A stretch of 41,191 nt of DNA from CAYSLA01 sp964431685 (GCA_964431685.1 CAYSLA010000011.1:1-41191); one strand, 5' to 3'; shown: positions 16,537 through 25,386, counted from the stretch's first letter. Made by a program: numbers and translations. Notes: a model not told the origin generated them from the sequence alone.

Positions 16537-17385
16537 CTAGCTCCGCCCATTCGTCTGACGACGGCGATTGATCAGATAGCCTGCATTGCCCAACACTATC
16601 AAAAGAATGATGAATACGTGCGCGTATGATAGCGCCAAACTAGTAGCTGCCGCGTCAGTGCGAACGTCATCCATACCGAGAAGTTTCTCGTACTGAGCAG
16701 CCCCGATAACTCCATTGAGCATGCCAGCCAACTGGCCGGAATCGAGGAAAGGGTAAGCCTCAGTAGCCATCACAGCGGTTGGGCAGTAGACCAATGGTAT
16801 CCGTTTTGGCATGGTGAAATACGCCATCCAACTGGTCACGGTTGCGGAAGGGGTAATCTCCACTACCGCCCCGACCTGCTTGTGATTGCGAACGTTGCGC
16901 ATGGACGGCAGCTCACTGAGTTTCTTTCCGAACCTGTCGTGTCCGACAACCTTCTGGAAGTCCTCAGCCATGCCGCTCGCCACAACGAATATGGGTGGGG
17001 GTCTGTAGCCGGAGTGTGCCCAGTCAACCCCATACTCTCTGCCACATTCTTTCTGAACCCGCTCCGCTATCTTGTAGGTCCATATCGCGCCTTCCTGGTC
17101 CCAGCTTATCATCAGAAATGGAATGCGATTCCGGAAGAGATGGCGCACTATCGCTTCGGTCTGAGGACCATTTTCTGCGATTGTCCCCGGCCCCCAAACG
17201 GTTGACACAATCACTATCTTGCCCGGCGGAACTGACTCTATCGTCGCGAAAGCCCGCTCCACCTCATCAAAGACGACGGTAGGATGTCGGCCCGAACGTG
17301 CGACCAACGGGGCCAGGACAACGATTGCCACTGCCACGTAAAGATACCTTCTGTCAATTCTCTGGAGCTGGGTCCAAAAACTCAT
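16537..17385 (-). CDS. Extracytoplasmic domain protein anchored at both ends, unknown function
   Basis: A 282-residue protein with an N-terminal membrane anchor (about residues 13-30, Y-L-Y-V-A-V-A-I-V-V-L-A-P-L-V-A), a roughly 200-residue soluble part and a C-terminal membrane helix (F-I-I-L-L-I-V-L-G-N-A-G-Y-L-I) followed by a basic end. The soluble part alternates strands and helices (I-V-I-V-S-T-V-W-G-P-G, I-P-F-L-M-I-S-W-D, F-V-V-A-S-G, L-V-Y-C-P-T-A-V-M) like a periplasmic-binding or Rossmann-like fold. No characterised family is recognised. Start and preceding stop abut with 0 bp between them. Confidence 0.72.
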   Translation of the reverse strand: MSFWTQLQRIDRRYLYVAVAIVVLAPLVARSGRHPTVVFDEVERAFATIESVPPGKIVIVSTVWGPGTIAENGPQTEAIVRHLFRNRIPFLMISWDQEGAIWTYKIAERVQKECGREYGVDWAHSGYRPPPIFVVASGMAEDFQKVVGHDRFGKKLSELPSMRNVRNHKQVGAVVEITPSATVTSWMAYFTMPKRIPLVYCPTAVMATEAYPFLDSGQLAGMLNGVIGAAQYEKLLGMDDVRTDAAATSLALSYAHVFIILLIVLGNAGYLINRRRQTNGRS

Positions 17386-18192
17386 CTAGAGCTGCCTGTC
17401 AAAGAAGCTGCCTTTCTCCAGACTCAGCCATATCCTGAGTCCCATTGCGAGAGAGCCCACAGCAATGCCAAGCGCCATAGCGCGCTGAGCTGCCATATTG
17501 GGGCTGGTGAGTATCCAGTATCCCATCCTTTCAATGCGGAAAATCGAGAAAAATCCGGTCTTGGGCAACCAGTCTGTGAGCAACGCACCTACCGGAACGA
17601 GCGCCAGCATAACAATGGCGGCGGCTATCATCAATAACGCTGATTCTGCCGAGCGAATTCTGAACGACCGGTATGCCGCAGAGACAATGTAGAAAGCTAC
17701 AAGCGAAAACGTGGCTGCGTTTAGCGAGGTCAGGAATCCCGTGAACAGTATATCGAACGCCCCCGCAAATACCTCGCCGTTCGACCCGGACACAGAGTCC
17801 TTGAGAAACCCCGTGGTCAATATGGCAAAGAATGACACGAAGAAAGCCAGGCCGTTGTACCACATCCCTTGTTTCATGCGAGACAGCGACTTCCAATGGA
17901 TCTGAAACAAGTTGGTGATGCCGATAAGCACGGCGAAGCTGCCGATGACAATAGAGAGGTCCGCGACGAGCGGCTTCCTGGCCGTGAGGTAGTTCTCACG
18001 GGGGATCAGAAACTCGATCGAGTAGAACAGACCGGCAACGAATGTGACTCCGACTACGACCCACTTGCGATATCGCGAGGGCAAGGCACACAGCGCGGCG
18101 ATCACGATGCCGCCGACAACCAGCGCGGCAAGAATCATCCACAGTAGCGCCAGACCGTGTTTGGGTTCGAAGAGGCGTGACAAGAAACCCAT
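17386..18192 (-). CDS. Polytopic membrane protein of unknown function
   Basis: A 268-residue protein with about seven or eight membrane segments (roughly 14-38, 44-64, 75-98, 109-130, 141-177 probably as two, 185-205, 233-256). Polar loops include L-I-P-R-E-N-Y-L-T and L-K-D-S-V-S-G-S-N-G-E. No catalytic motif or known family was recognised. It starts 7 bp after the DUF6754-like gene and ends directly against the next one. Together with the 7-TM gene at 15772 it could form the membrane channel or scaffold of a complex (inference). Confidence 0.72.
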   Translation of the reverse strand: MGFLSRLFEPKHGLALLWMILAALVVGGIVIAALCALPSRYRKWVVVGVTFVAGLFYSIEFLIPRENYLTARKPLVADLSIVIGSFAVLIGITNLFQIHWKSLSRMKQGMWYNGLAFFVSFFAILTTGFLKDSVSGSNGEVFAGAFDILFTGFLTSLNAATFSLVAFYIVSAAYRSFRIRSAESALLMIAAAIVMLALVPVGALLTDWLPKTGFFSIFRIERMGYWILTSPNMAAQRAMALGIAVGSLAMGLRIWLSLEKGSFFDRQL

Positions 18193-18199
18193 AGTCGCG

Positions 18200-19015
18200 C
18201 TAAAGCCCCCTCGGGAAGAAGTCCAGGAACATCTTTCTCAGATAAGGGACCGCCGAAATATCAGGCGCGAGGGCAGAAACGGTCGCAAACACGGTTCCCA
18301 GTAACACCAAACCGATCAACAGCAACTTCCCGTAGTCCTGGCCCACCAGACTCCCGAGAAGCGTCGGCTCGCGAGACAGATAGGCACTTGCGGCATAGTA
18401 CTCATCGCCGATTATCGTGTAGTCGCAGGCAACAAGAAAGAACGGGACCTGTGTGGTCTGAGGCGTTCCTGCAACCTGGATAGCCCCGACCATCTGACCA
18501 TTCTCCGCAATGATCAACGACTCAGCGAAGAAGTCACCGAAGTAAAACGCTGAAGCAACCTGCTCGCGGTGCTGTATGCCGACTACTCCGGACGCGAACG
18601 CAAACTGGCGTTCAGAAAGAAAGCGCACGTCGTCCGGCACAAACCTCTCAGGGTAGCCTTCGGTTGCATAGGCATCCTTTGTGACTTCCTCGGCAACAGT
18701 GTAGAGCAGCGCGTCAGCAAGCGCAACGACCACTCTGGTGCCATACTTGGCTGCGTGACGCACAACGTGGGAGAGAATTGCCATTGCCTGCAGACCTACG
18801 ATGCCGAGGCCGCTGAGTCCAGGCAGATACAAGATGGGTTTGCCCATCTCTGTAGCCCTCCCAACTGCTTCGTCAAGCACCGTGAGCCCAGGAATTCTTC
18901 TGATGAACAGTTGCGCACCGCGGCGAGCCGACAGTATCTTGAAGAGGATAAAGAACACCAGTATCCCTTCCACTACCCAGACCATCGGATTAGCGAACTC
19001 AGTGCTTGAACTCAT
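18200..19015 (-). CDS. DUF6754-like membrane-anchored protein
   Basis: A 271-residue protein with an N-terminal membrane helix (V-W-V-V-E-G-I-L-V-F-F-I-L-F) and a C-terminal one (L-L-L-I-G-L-V-L-L-G-T-V-F-A). Between them is a mixed domain with G-R-A-T-E-M-G-K-P-I-L-Y-L-P-G, F-A-S-G-V-V-G-I, A-F-Y-F-G-D-F-F-A-E-S-L-I-I-A-E and Y-Y-A-A-S-A-Y-L-S-R-E-P. I believe this matches the uncharacterised family DUF6754, from memory and not verified. Function is unknown. It starts 5 bp after the 101-residue gene and precedes two polytopic membrane proteins, so it is probably part of the same complex. Confidence 0.7.
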   Translation of the reverse strand: MSSSTEFANPMVWVVEGILVFFILFKILSARRGAQLFIRRIPGLTVLDEAVGRATEMGKPILYLPGLSGLGIVGLQAMAILSHVVRHAAKYGTRVVVALADALLYTVAEEVTKDAYATEGYPERFVPDDVRFLSERQFAFASGVVGIQHREQVASAFYFGDFFAESLIIAENGQMVGAIQVAGTPQTTQVPFFLVACDYTIIGDEYYAASAYLSREPTLLGSLVGQDYGKLLLIGLVLLGTVFATVSALAPDISAVPYLRKMFLDFFPRGL

Positions 19016-19020
19016 TGGCC

Positions 19021-19326
19021 CTACCCGCTATCTGACGATAGCATCTCAATCTTGTGAATCAGGCGATCAACATTCTCCGGTGTCTGGAGTATCAGGCTAA
19101 GCCTGGCAACTCTGGACGGACCGATGAGAGGTCCCAAAAACGGCATCGCAGCCGCGACCCCCTGCCCTGCGAGGAAGGACAGAGGTTTGTGGGACTCGAG
19201 AAACAAGACTGCAGGCGCCTCCAGACGTTTTTCGACTATCCGCCGAGCGACGGCATCGAGAGTGGCATCGATTTCGCCGTCAAGAGACTGTTCTAGGGAG
19301 TTTGCTTCTCGCATGTCACCTTCCAC
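19021..19326 (-). CDS. Small conserved-looking protein of unknown function
   Basis: A protein of 97-101 residues, starting at GTG 19326 or ATG 19314 (GGAAGG is 4 nt before the latter). An N-terminal acidic helix is followed by P-A-V-L-F-L-E-S-H-K-P-L-S-F-L-A-G-Q, a hydrophobic M-P-F-L-G-P-L-I-G segment and an amphipathic C-terminal helix E-N-V-D-R-L-I-H-K-I-E. The S-H-K-P-L stretch looks constrained. No known function. It overlaps the preceding gene by 22-34 bp, which indicates translational coupling within the six-gene operon. Confidence 0.65.
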   Translation of the reverse strand: MEGDMREANSLEQSLDGEIDATLDAVARRIVEKRLEAPAVLFLESHKPLSFLAGQGVAAAMPFLGPLIGPSRVARLSLILQTPENVDRLIHKIEMLSSDSG

Positions 19327-19727
19327 AAATCCTCTACAAACCCTATGACCTGCTCGGCATTGCCGTCAAATCTCAGATAGAGTCCACGGAACGGCTCAAG
19401 CCTGCGGTTGCCGCCGCACGTGCTCAGTTTCAGGCCCATATCGTCCACATAGCAGTTGGTTACCTGCTGCCTGGAGACCCGTTTCTTTCGACCCAGACAT
19501 TGCGACACTGCGGCGTCTTCGTTTATCTCATATCTTACAGGGCAGAAGAATTCCGCAAGAGATATCAGCAACGCCAGCGTGACGGCCACGCCCGCTACCG
19601 GGCCAACATACCACCAACCTGCCATGGCCGCGAAGCCGACAAACGCTATGGCAACTGCGCCCCTGCTCAGTTGCTCCCTAAGCAAGTGCACTGTCCACGT
19701 GAGATTTGGCGACTCCAAGCAGCTCAC
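19293..19727 (-). CDS. Small membrane protein with two TM helices and a PH-like tail (first gene of operon)
   Basis: Up to 144 residues. Two membrane helices (A-V-A-I-A-F-V-G-F-A-A-M-A-G-W-W and V-A-V-T-L-A-L-L-I-S-L-A-E-F) are followed by a cytoplasmic strand-rich part (Y-E-I-N-E-D-A-A-V-S-Q, K-R-V-S-R-Q-Q-V-T-N-C-Y-V-D-D, L-R-F-D-G-N-A-E-Q-V-I-G-F-V-E-D-L-W) that resembles bacterial PH-like (YdbS-type) domains. The start is uncertain: GTG 19727 lies only about 8 nt from the predicted transcript start, and TTG 19718 and GTG 19691 are alternatives. Function unknown. It is the first gene behind the promoter at 19742-19771. Confidence 0.62.
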   Translation of the reverse strand: MSCLESPNLTWTVHLLREQLSRGAVAIAFVGFAAMAGWWYVGPVAGVAVTLALLISLAEFFCPVRYEINEDAAVSQCLGRKKRVSRQQVTNCYVDDMGLKLSTCGGNRRLEPFRGLYLRFDGNAEQVIGFVEDLWKVTCEKQTP

Positions 19728-19741
19728 CCCACCTTGTCGAA

Positions 19742-19771
19742 ATTATAGGTGCCAACTCTCGTGAGTGTCAA
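19742..19771 (-). promoter_or_regulatory. Near-consensus promoter of the six-gene membrane operon
   Basis: On the minus strand a perfect TTGACA (19771-19766) and a perfect TATAAT (19747-19742) are separated by 18 bp. It is the best sigma-70-type promoter in the window and points into the six membrane-protein genes. The predicted transcript start is near 19735. It lies where the DUF3866 gene upstream must end, so the operon has its own promoter. Confidence 0.82.
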
Positions 19772-19786
19772 CATGGCAACACCCTG

Positions 19787-19886
19787 NNNNNNNNNNNNNN
19801 NNNNNNNNNNNNNNNNNNNNNNNNNNNNNNNNNNNNNNNNNNNNNNNNNNNNNNNNNNNNNNNNNNNNNNNNNNNNNNNNNNNNNN
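19787..19886. other. Assembly gap (100 N)
   Basis: Exactly 100 N at the 3' end of the DUF3866 gene. In any frame this gene must stop within about 65 bp after the gap. Confidence 0.99.
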
Positions 19887-20870
19887 AATCCCCAACTCCT
19901 GGAGCTCGACGATGCCGGGTTGACCGTCAACAATTCGCACTTTGTGTTTATAGGAAATAGCACTGTGCGCTATCTGCTCCTGAACTGCGAGCAGGCGCAT
20001 CTGGTCCATCATCGGAAGAACAAGAGTGCACTTGGTGATCGCGACTTCTGAAAGAGCGGTAAGCGTATGATGGCTGAGGCCCTGGTGTCTGGGTCGCGGG
20101 TCCGCGAAACTGATTCTGGCAGCGGCAATTGCGTCCCCGCCCAGAACGTTGACCGCATTCACAATCTCGCCTTGCTCAATAGACCCGTAGCCGTACTTCG
20201 TACCGGAGCCGACGTTACCCGGACCCGGGCCAACAATAGCCGCCTCAGCGCCGACAACGTTCCTCGCGGCTATCAGCGCTGTGTAAATGTTTATCGCCTC
20301 TATGTCCCCGCCGAACGCTTGCCCGGAGGTTATTGTCTGAGCAATCAGTCCTTTCGACCGCAGTTCTGTTGCCAGCCTGCTGAAGCCAATCGGAAGTGAT
20401 GCTGAGTCCGTCATTACGTAGGCTACCGTGGCGTGAGGATGAGTATGCCGTTGAAGAGCTCCCGCTACAGGTGCAATCTGGCTGTGAAGCTGGCAGACGA
20501 CCACAGGCATCGATCCCAGCGAGTCAAACGCTTCGATCGCAGATCTATGTGGTGAGTCCTCTTCTTCTACGGACAGAACCGTGTGCTGCACTGGAGTGTA
20601 TCTGCATTTAACAATGTGACCAGACTCATCACCAGCCGCGCCGTCAGGATTGCTCAGATTCGCCAGGACGAAGTGGTACCCGCCCGTCCCCAGGTCCTTT
20701 TGACAAGCAGTGGTATTGAGCAAAACCTCGTCTCCGACGCTCACATCGCCCGTGAGATGGGTGTATGCAATCGCCCGCGAAGTAGCACCGTCAACCTCTA
20801 CGGAGATTTCAAGTGTGTCACCGCGAGTGCATGTAACGTCAGTCACGACTCCGCGGGCTCGACTAAGCAA
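19887..20870 (-). CDS. DUF3866 family protein, C-terminus lost in gap
   Basis: 328 residues are visible. It begins R-A-R-G-V-V-T-D-V-T, continues with A-I-A-Y-T-H-L-T-G-D-V-S-V-G-D-E-V-L-L-N-T-T-A and G-T-G-G-Y-H-F-V-L-A-N-L, and has G-P-G-P-G-N-V-G-S-G-T-K-Y-G-Y-G and F-A-D-P-R-P-R-H-Q-G-L-S-H-H-T. These are typical of DUF3866, a family of unknown function in Actinobacteria, Firmicutes and relatives. Start TTG 20870 is supported by GGAGG about 9 nt upstream and by the family N-terminus. It begins 3 bp after the M20 peptidase stop, third in the SIS-M20-DUF3866 operon. Confidence 0.85.
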
Positions 20871-20873
20871 CCC

Positions 20874-22001
20874 CTATTTCCTCCACTCGGAGGCTGTCTG
20901 GATCAAGGCTTTGGCGTACTTCGCCGCTGTCACGAGGTCGTCCACCGCCATGTGCTCTTGCGAGCTGTGCGCGTTATCGTATCCGACTCCGATGACAACC
21001 GACGGAAACCCTGCGTCATTGAAGACATTTGCGTCGCTTCCACCGCCACCATCAACAAGTGAGGGCTCGATTCCCAGTCTGGCACAGGCAGCCGACGCGA
21101 TCTTCACAACCTCGTCTTCCTTGGTCCACCTGAATGTCGAATACTCACGAACGTGCTTCACATCAATGGTTGCGCCGAGTTTTTCGACTTCTTCGTTCAG
21201 GAGACCAATCATATGCGCGACCTGCGCATCCAGTTTCTCGTTGTTGCGGCTGCGCGCTTCGGCCTTGATGAAGACCTTTTCACAGACTACGTTACGTGCT
21301 GTACCGCCGCTGATGACGCCAACATTCGCTGTGGTCTCGAAATCAATCCTGCCAAGCTTCATTCTTGCGATGGCGTTGCTCGCAGCCACAATCGCGTTGA
21401 TGCCGGTTTCGGGCGCCATGCCTGCATGTGCTGCTCTTCCCGTGATCTCGATATCCATTGCATCATGGGTAGGAGCGCTCACCGTTATGCCGGCAACTGG
21501 CTTCTGGCTGTCGAATACATAGCCGTACTTGCCCCGGATACTCCCCGGATCAAGATGGCGAGCGCCGAGCAAGCCAGGTTCCTCGCATACGTCGAAAAGC
21601 AGTTCAATGTCGCCATGAGGCTCGCCGGACTCCACGATCGACTCCACCGCCTCAATCACTGCCGCGATTCCGGCCTTGTCATCGGCGCCGAGCACTGACT
21701 GCCCATTGGTTCGGTATTCTTCTCCATCAACCACAAACTCGAGTTTGTCTGTGGGTTCGACGGTATCCAGGTGGCAGCTCAGGAATATGCATTCGGAGCC
21801 AGGCAGTGACCCTGCCTTGAACGCGACTACGTTTCCAGCGTTGCCTCCGATCTTGGGGGCCGTGTCGTCTTCAGTCACCTCAAAGCCGAGCTCGGTCATT
21901 CTGGCCTTTACGTAGTCCGCCATCTCCCGCTCGTGCCGGGAAGGGCTGTTTATTCGAAGCATCTCCTCAAAAGTCTTTTTCAGACGATTAACGTTGATCA
22001 A
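20874..22001 (-). CDS. M20 family metallopeptidase (PepT-like)
   Basis: A 375-residue di-zinc aminopeptidase-type enzyme. Expected metal ligands are visible: H in L-S-C-H-L-D-T, D in L-G-A-D-D-K-A-G, E-E in V-C-E-E-P-G, D in V-F-D-S and the C-terminal H in N-A-H-S-S-Q-E-H-M. The dimerisation-domain histidine is in R-A-A-H-A-G-M-A-P-E. It resembles peptidase T-like tri/dipeptidases; the true substrate may be a peptide or an N-acyl amino acid. Start is TTG 22001 with GAGGTGA upstream, 3 bp after the SIS gene stop. Confidence 0.88.
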   Translation of the reverse strand: MINVNRLKKTFEEMLRINSPSRHEREMADYVKARMTELGFEVTEDDTAPKIGGNAGNVVAFKAGSLPGSECIFLSCHLDTVEPTDKLEFVVDGEEYRTNGQSVLGADDKAGIAAVIEAVESIVESGEPHGDIELLFDVCEEPGLLGARHLDPGSIRGKYGYVFDSQKPVAGITVSAPTHDAMDIEITGRAAHAGMAPETGINAIVAASNAIARMKLGRIDFETTANVGVISGGTARNVVCEKVFIKAEARSRNNEKLDAQVAHMIGLLNEEVEKLGATIDVKHVREYSTFRWTKEDEVVKIASAACARLGIEPSLVDGGGGSDANVFNDAGFPSVVIGVGYDNAHSSQEHMAVDDLVTAAKYAKALIQTASEWRK

Positions 22002-22004
22002 TTG

Positions 22005-23042
22005 TCACCTCGTGAGTGTTACTTTGGTGAGACCGCGAGGATGGTCGGGATCGCAGCCTCTGATGGTTGACAGATGGTATGCAAACAACTGCCCGGGCAC
22101 GACGTACAGCAACGGACTCAGCTCTTCCTGCACTACTGCGTCAAGCCTGACGGGCACCGTCGCCAGGGAAAGCATCTCCTGCTCACTGCTCAATATCACG
22201 GTTTCCGCACCTCGCTCTTCGAGTTTTCTTGCGATATCGAGCATGCTGCCGTAGGTCTTGCCCGGAGCGCCGATAAGAAAGCACGGATCCCCGCTGTGAA
22301 CTGCGGCGATTGGGCCATGCACGAAGTCGGCTGCTGAGTACCCTTTCATCTTGAGATAGCTGGTCTCAGCCAGTTTGAGTGCAGTCTCAAGAGCCGTGCA
22401 GTAGTTGAGCCCGCGCGCGAGGACTGTGCCGGATTCCATGTATCGATACCTCTCAGCGCGCACAGCGATCTCATCCTCTATCTTGAGCACTTCATCCATC
22501 ACATCTGCGCACGCGACCAACGCGTCTATCTTGCCTTCGTCTCCAGCAAGGACTGCGCTCAGTATGTAGAACACAGCAAGGGACGCCACGTAGCTCTTGG
22601 TCGCCGCGACCGCTTTCTCTTCTCCGGCGTGGCACAGAATGGTATGGTCTGCCATCCTCGCGTGCGTAGAGCCTGGGTTGTTGGTGATCGAGACTGTCAG
22701 CCCACCGGACTTCCGCGCCTCCGCCAGACACTCCGCTACATCCGTGGCCTCTCCGGACTGTGACACGCCTATCACCAGCGCTTTGCCCAGCTTCACTCGT
22801 CCAGAGTAGAGGGTGATAACCGACGGATCTGCCAGTGCGACAGGCAGGCCATTGTTGATCTCAAGCAGATATTTGCCGTAGATTGCGTTGTGATCAGAAG
22901 TTCCCCTGGCAGCGATTTCGACAAACTCGATATCTCGTCGGGCTACCTCGGCGGCAATTGACCTGGCATTCTGGATTTCTGCGTCCACCAACTTGCGCAA
23001 CACACTCGGTTGCTCTCTGATTTCGCTTAGCATATATGACAT
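22005..23042 (-). CDS. Double SIS-domain sugar-phosphate isomerase/deaminase (GlmS C-terminal-like)
   Basis: A 345-residue protein with two SIS domains like the isomerase half of GlmS, without the glutaminase half. Seen are A-R-G-T-S-D-H-N-A-I-Y-G-K-Y, the phosphosugar loop G-V-S-Q-S-G-E-A-T-D, V-A-A-T-K-S-Y, A-L-E-T-A-L-K-L-A-E-T-S-Y and D-F-V-H-G-P-I-A-A-V. Relatives include glucosamine-6-phosphate deaminases of the NagB-II/AgaS type and fructosamine deglycases. Likely role is amino-sugar catabolism. ATG 23042 has GGAGGA 8 nt upstream. It heads the operon with M20 and DUF3866. Confidence 0.85.
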   Translation of the reverse strand: MSYMLSEIREQPSVLRKLVDAEIQNARSIAAEVARRDIEFVEIAARGTSDHNAIYGKYLLEINNGLPVALADPSVITLYSGRVKLGKALVIGVSQSGEATDVAECLAEARKSGGLTVSITNNPGSTHARMADHTILCHAGEEKAVAATKSYVASLAVFYILSAVLAGDEGKIDALVACADVMDEVLKIEDEIAVRAERYRYMESGTVLARGLNYCTALETALKLAETSYLKMKGYSAADFVHGPIAAVHSGDPCFLIGAPGKTYGSMLDIARKLEERGAETVILSSEQEMLSLATVPVRLDAVVQEELSPLLYVVPGQLFAYHLSTIRGCDPDHPRGLTKVTLTR

Positions 23043-23074
23043 TCAAGCTATCCTCCATTGGATTTGCCAGATAA

Positions 23075-23103
23075 AGTCTACCGTGACGCATCGGGTAAGT
23101 CAA
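23075..23103 (-). promoter_or_regulatory. Promoter of the SIS-M20-DUF3866 operon
   Basis: On the minus strand TTGACT (23103-23098) and TAGACT (23080-23075) are separated by 17 bp, about 33 bp upstream of ATG 23042. The -35 is strong; the -10 matches four of six. Confidence 0.55.
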
Positions 23104-23110
23104 CGCGAAC

Positions 23111-23140
23111 TTGATACAAATGCCCAAAGAGTCGTAAAAT
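23111..23140 (+). promoter_or_regulatory. Candidate promoter of tkt
   Basis: TTGATA (23111-23116) and TAAAAT (23135-23140), five of six matches each, with an 18-bp spacer. It would give a leader of about 215 nt for tkt. A TATAAC closer to the gene lacks a good -35. Confidence 0.55.
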
Positions 23141-23363
23141 TACTGGTCTGCGCCAGTTTCGCAGTGCTGTCTGAAACCGCAATTTCTCAGAGGCGACGAG
23201 CGCGTCCCTGATCTCGTACACGACAAGGCTCTTGTCTTCTTGAGGCCAGAAGTGTGAGATGGGCTGCTACCTGCGCGGACGGCAGATTGCAAGCCAATAA
23301 GGGTCTCACGACACGTGAAGTGCCCTGAGTCCGTCGAATATAACATACAGGAGAACCGCAATT

Positions 23364-25364
23364 ATGTCTGAAACAAGGAACGCGAAGCTGGACCTGCTCG
23401 CGGTAAACACGATCAAGTTCCTCGCGATAGACGGTGTCGAGAAGGCTAAGTCCGGACACCCTGGCCTGCCGATGGGCGCGGCCGACTACGCGTTTGTGCT
23501 GTGGAACCGCTACCTTCGGTACAATCCCAAAGACCCGAAATGGCCCAACAGAGACCGCTTTGTTCTTTCAGGCGGTCATGGCTCCATGCTTCTATATTCG
23601 CTGCTTCACCTGGCCGGTTACGATATGCCGATGGAGGCATTGCAGTCGTTCCGCCAGTTAGACAGTCCGGCAGCCGGCCATCCGGAATTTGAGCTTGAGC
23701 GCGGCATTGAGACTACAACAGGCCCGCTTGGTCAGGGTATCAGCAACGCGGTAGGTATGGCAATGGCCGCCAAACGCATGGGCGCTCTGTTCAACAAACC
23801 GGGCTATGACATCGTTAGTCACCGCATATTTGTCATTGCCAGCGACGGCGACCTCATGGAAGGAATCAGCCATGAATCCTGCGCTCTGGCAGGACATCTG
23901 GGACTGGGCAACATCGTTGTCCTCTACGACGATAATCAGATATCAATTGAGGGCAGTACCGCCCTGGCATACAGCGACGATGTTCAGAAGCGCTTCGAAG
24001 CCTACCACTGGCACGTTCAGAAGGCCGATGGGCACGACCACGCAGCAATTGCGGCGGCATTGGATGCGGCGTGTGCCGAGACCGACAAGCCAAGTATCAT
24101 AATAGCCAAGACTCAGATTGGCAGGGGCGCACCAACCAAAGCCGGAACCGCATCGGCACACGGCGAGCCTCTGGGTGCGGAAGAGGCCGACGGAGCGAAG
24201 AAGCTGGCGGGATGGCCGGTTGATCAGAAGTTCTACGTGCCAGACGAAGTACGGAAAATGTTTGCGGAACGAGCCACCTGTCTTCTTGAAGACTACAAAG
24301 CGTGGCAAGATATGTTCAAGGAGTACTGCGCCAAGTTCCCTGAGCAGAAGCAGCTCTGGGACGATGTGTTCGGTAAGACCGTCCCGCCCGGGCTCGAGGA
24401 TACCCTGCTGGCGAAGTTCGACTGCCAGAAGCCAACTGCCACACGAGCGTCATCGGGGAATGTCATACAGGAGATTGCGGCACTGGTTCCGGCGTTCTGG
24501 GGTGGCTCGGCCGATCTTTCGCCAAGCAACAAGACAGATGTTAAGGGCGGAGGCAGTTTCTCAAGAGAAAATCCCCTGGGCCGCAACATTCACTTCGGCG
24601 TCAGAGAACACGGGATGGCCTCGGCCGTCAACGGGATGGCGGTATACGGCGGCGTTATCCCATATTGCGGAACGTTCATGGTCTTTGCCGACTACCTTCG
24701 CCCTACCCTGCGTTTGGCTTCGCTTATGGGCCAGCAGGTGATATACGTGTTTACGCACGATAGCATATTTGTCGGAGAAGACGGACCGACCCACGAGCCT
24801 GTGGAGCACCTTGCTTCATTCAGATGCATACCGGGAATCACCACGATCCGTCCGGCAGATACCGCTGAGACCATTGTGGCGTGGGCTGTGGCGCTTGAAA
24901 ACAAGATGCCTACAATACTGGCGCTCTCGAGACAGAATCTCTGTTCGGTCAACTCGGACATCACGGCTGCCAAACAACTCCGAAAAGGAGCGTATGTCGT
25001 GCGGGACGCAGCAAAGATTGACGCGATCATCATTGCCAGCGGATCCGAGGTCGAACCGGCGATAGGCGCTGCGGCAATGCTGGAGGGCAACGGGATCGCA
25101 GTCAGGGTGGTTTCGATGCCGAGCATGGAGTTGTTCGACGCACAAGACAAGGCCTACCGCGATTCGGTTCTTCCCCCGAGCGTCACGAAACGAATCGTAG
25201 TAGAGGCCGCCGGGCCGTTCGGTTGGCACAAGTATGTGGGTATCGACGGGCTGCTTCTCACAATGCACGGATTCGGCGCCTCAGGACCTTACCAGGAACT
25301 CGCCTCAAGGTTTGGCTTCACTGCGGAGTCTGTCGCGGAAAAGGTGACTGACTATCTGAAGTAG
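23364..25364 (+). CDS. tkt: Transketolase
   Basis: A full-length 666-residue thiamine diphosphate enzyme of the pentose phosphate pathway, exchanging two-carbon units between ketoses and aldoses. Present are S-G-H-P-G-L-P-M-G-A, L-S-G-G-H-G-S-M-L-L-Y, G-P-L-G-Q-G-I, the ThDP motif S-D-G-D-L-M-E-G...D-D-N-Q-I-S-I, the catalytic-Glu block F-G-V-R-E-H-G-M and H-D-S-I-F-V-G-E-D-G-P-T-H-E-P. AGGAG precedes ATG 23364 at 9-10 nt. It stands alone with a hairpin after its stop. Confidence 0.96.
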   Translation: MSETRNAKLDLLAVNTIKFLAIDGVEKAKSGHPGLPMGAADYAFVLWNRYLRYNPKDPKWPNRDRFVLSGGHGSMLLYSLLHLAGYDMPMEALQSFRQLDSPAAGHPEFELERGIETTTGPLGQGISNAVGMAMAAKRMGALFNKPGYDIVSHRIFVIASDGDLMEGISHESCALAGHLGLGNIVVLYDDNQISIEGSTALAYSDDVQKRFEAYHWHVQKADGHDHAAIAAALDAACAETDKPSIIIAKTQIGRGAPTKAGTASAHGEPLGAEEADGAKKLAGWPVDQKFYVPDEVRKMFAERATCLLEDYKAWQDMFKEYCAKFPEQKQLWDDVFGKTVPPGLEDTLLAKFDCQKPTATRASSGNVIQEIAALVPAFWGGSADLSPSNKTDVKGGGSFSRENPLGRNIHFGVREHGMASAVNGMAVYGGVIPYCGTFMVFADYLRPTLRLASLMGQQVIYVFTHDSIFVGEDGPTHEPVEHLASFRCIPGITTIRPADTAETIVAWAVALENKMPTILALSRQNLCSVNSDITAAKQLRKGAYVVRDAAKIDAIIIASGSEVEPAIGAAAMLEGNGIAVRVVSMPSMELFDAQDKAYRDSVLPPSVTKRIVVEAAGPFGWHKYVGIDGLLLTMHGFGASGPYQELASRFGFTAESVAEKVTDYLK

Positions 25365-25386
25365 CCTTTCTGAGTGATACGAGCAA

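Larger units (their letters stand above)
23043..23363. other. Divergent intergenic region SIS operon / tkt (321 bp)
   Basis: It holds two candidate divergent promoters (23075-23103 minus, 23111-23140 plus) and a leader of about 220 nt before tkt. A small CTGG-N6-CCAG hairpin lies at the start of this leader. No tRNA, known riboswitch or coding frame with a plausible ribosome site was recognised. Confidence 0.6.

Noticed and set aside
23141..23363. Hidden small RNA or riboswitch in the tkt leader
   Set aside because: The leader is long but I recognised no known core, only a minor hairpin.
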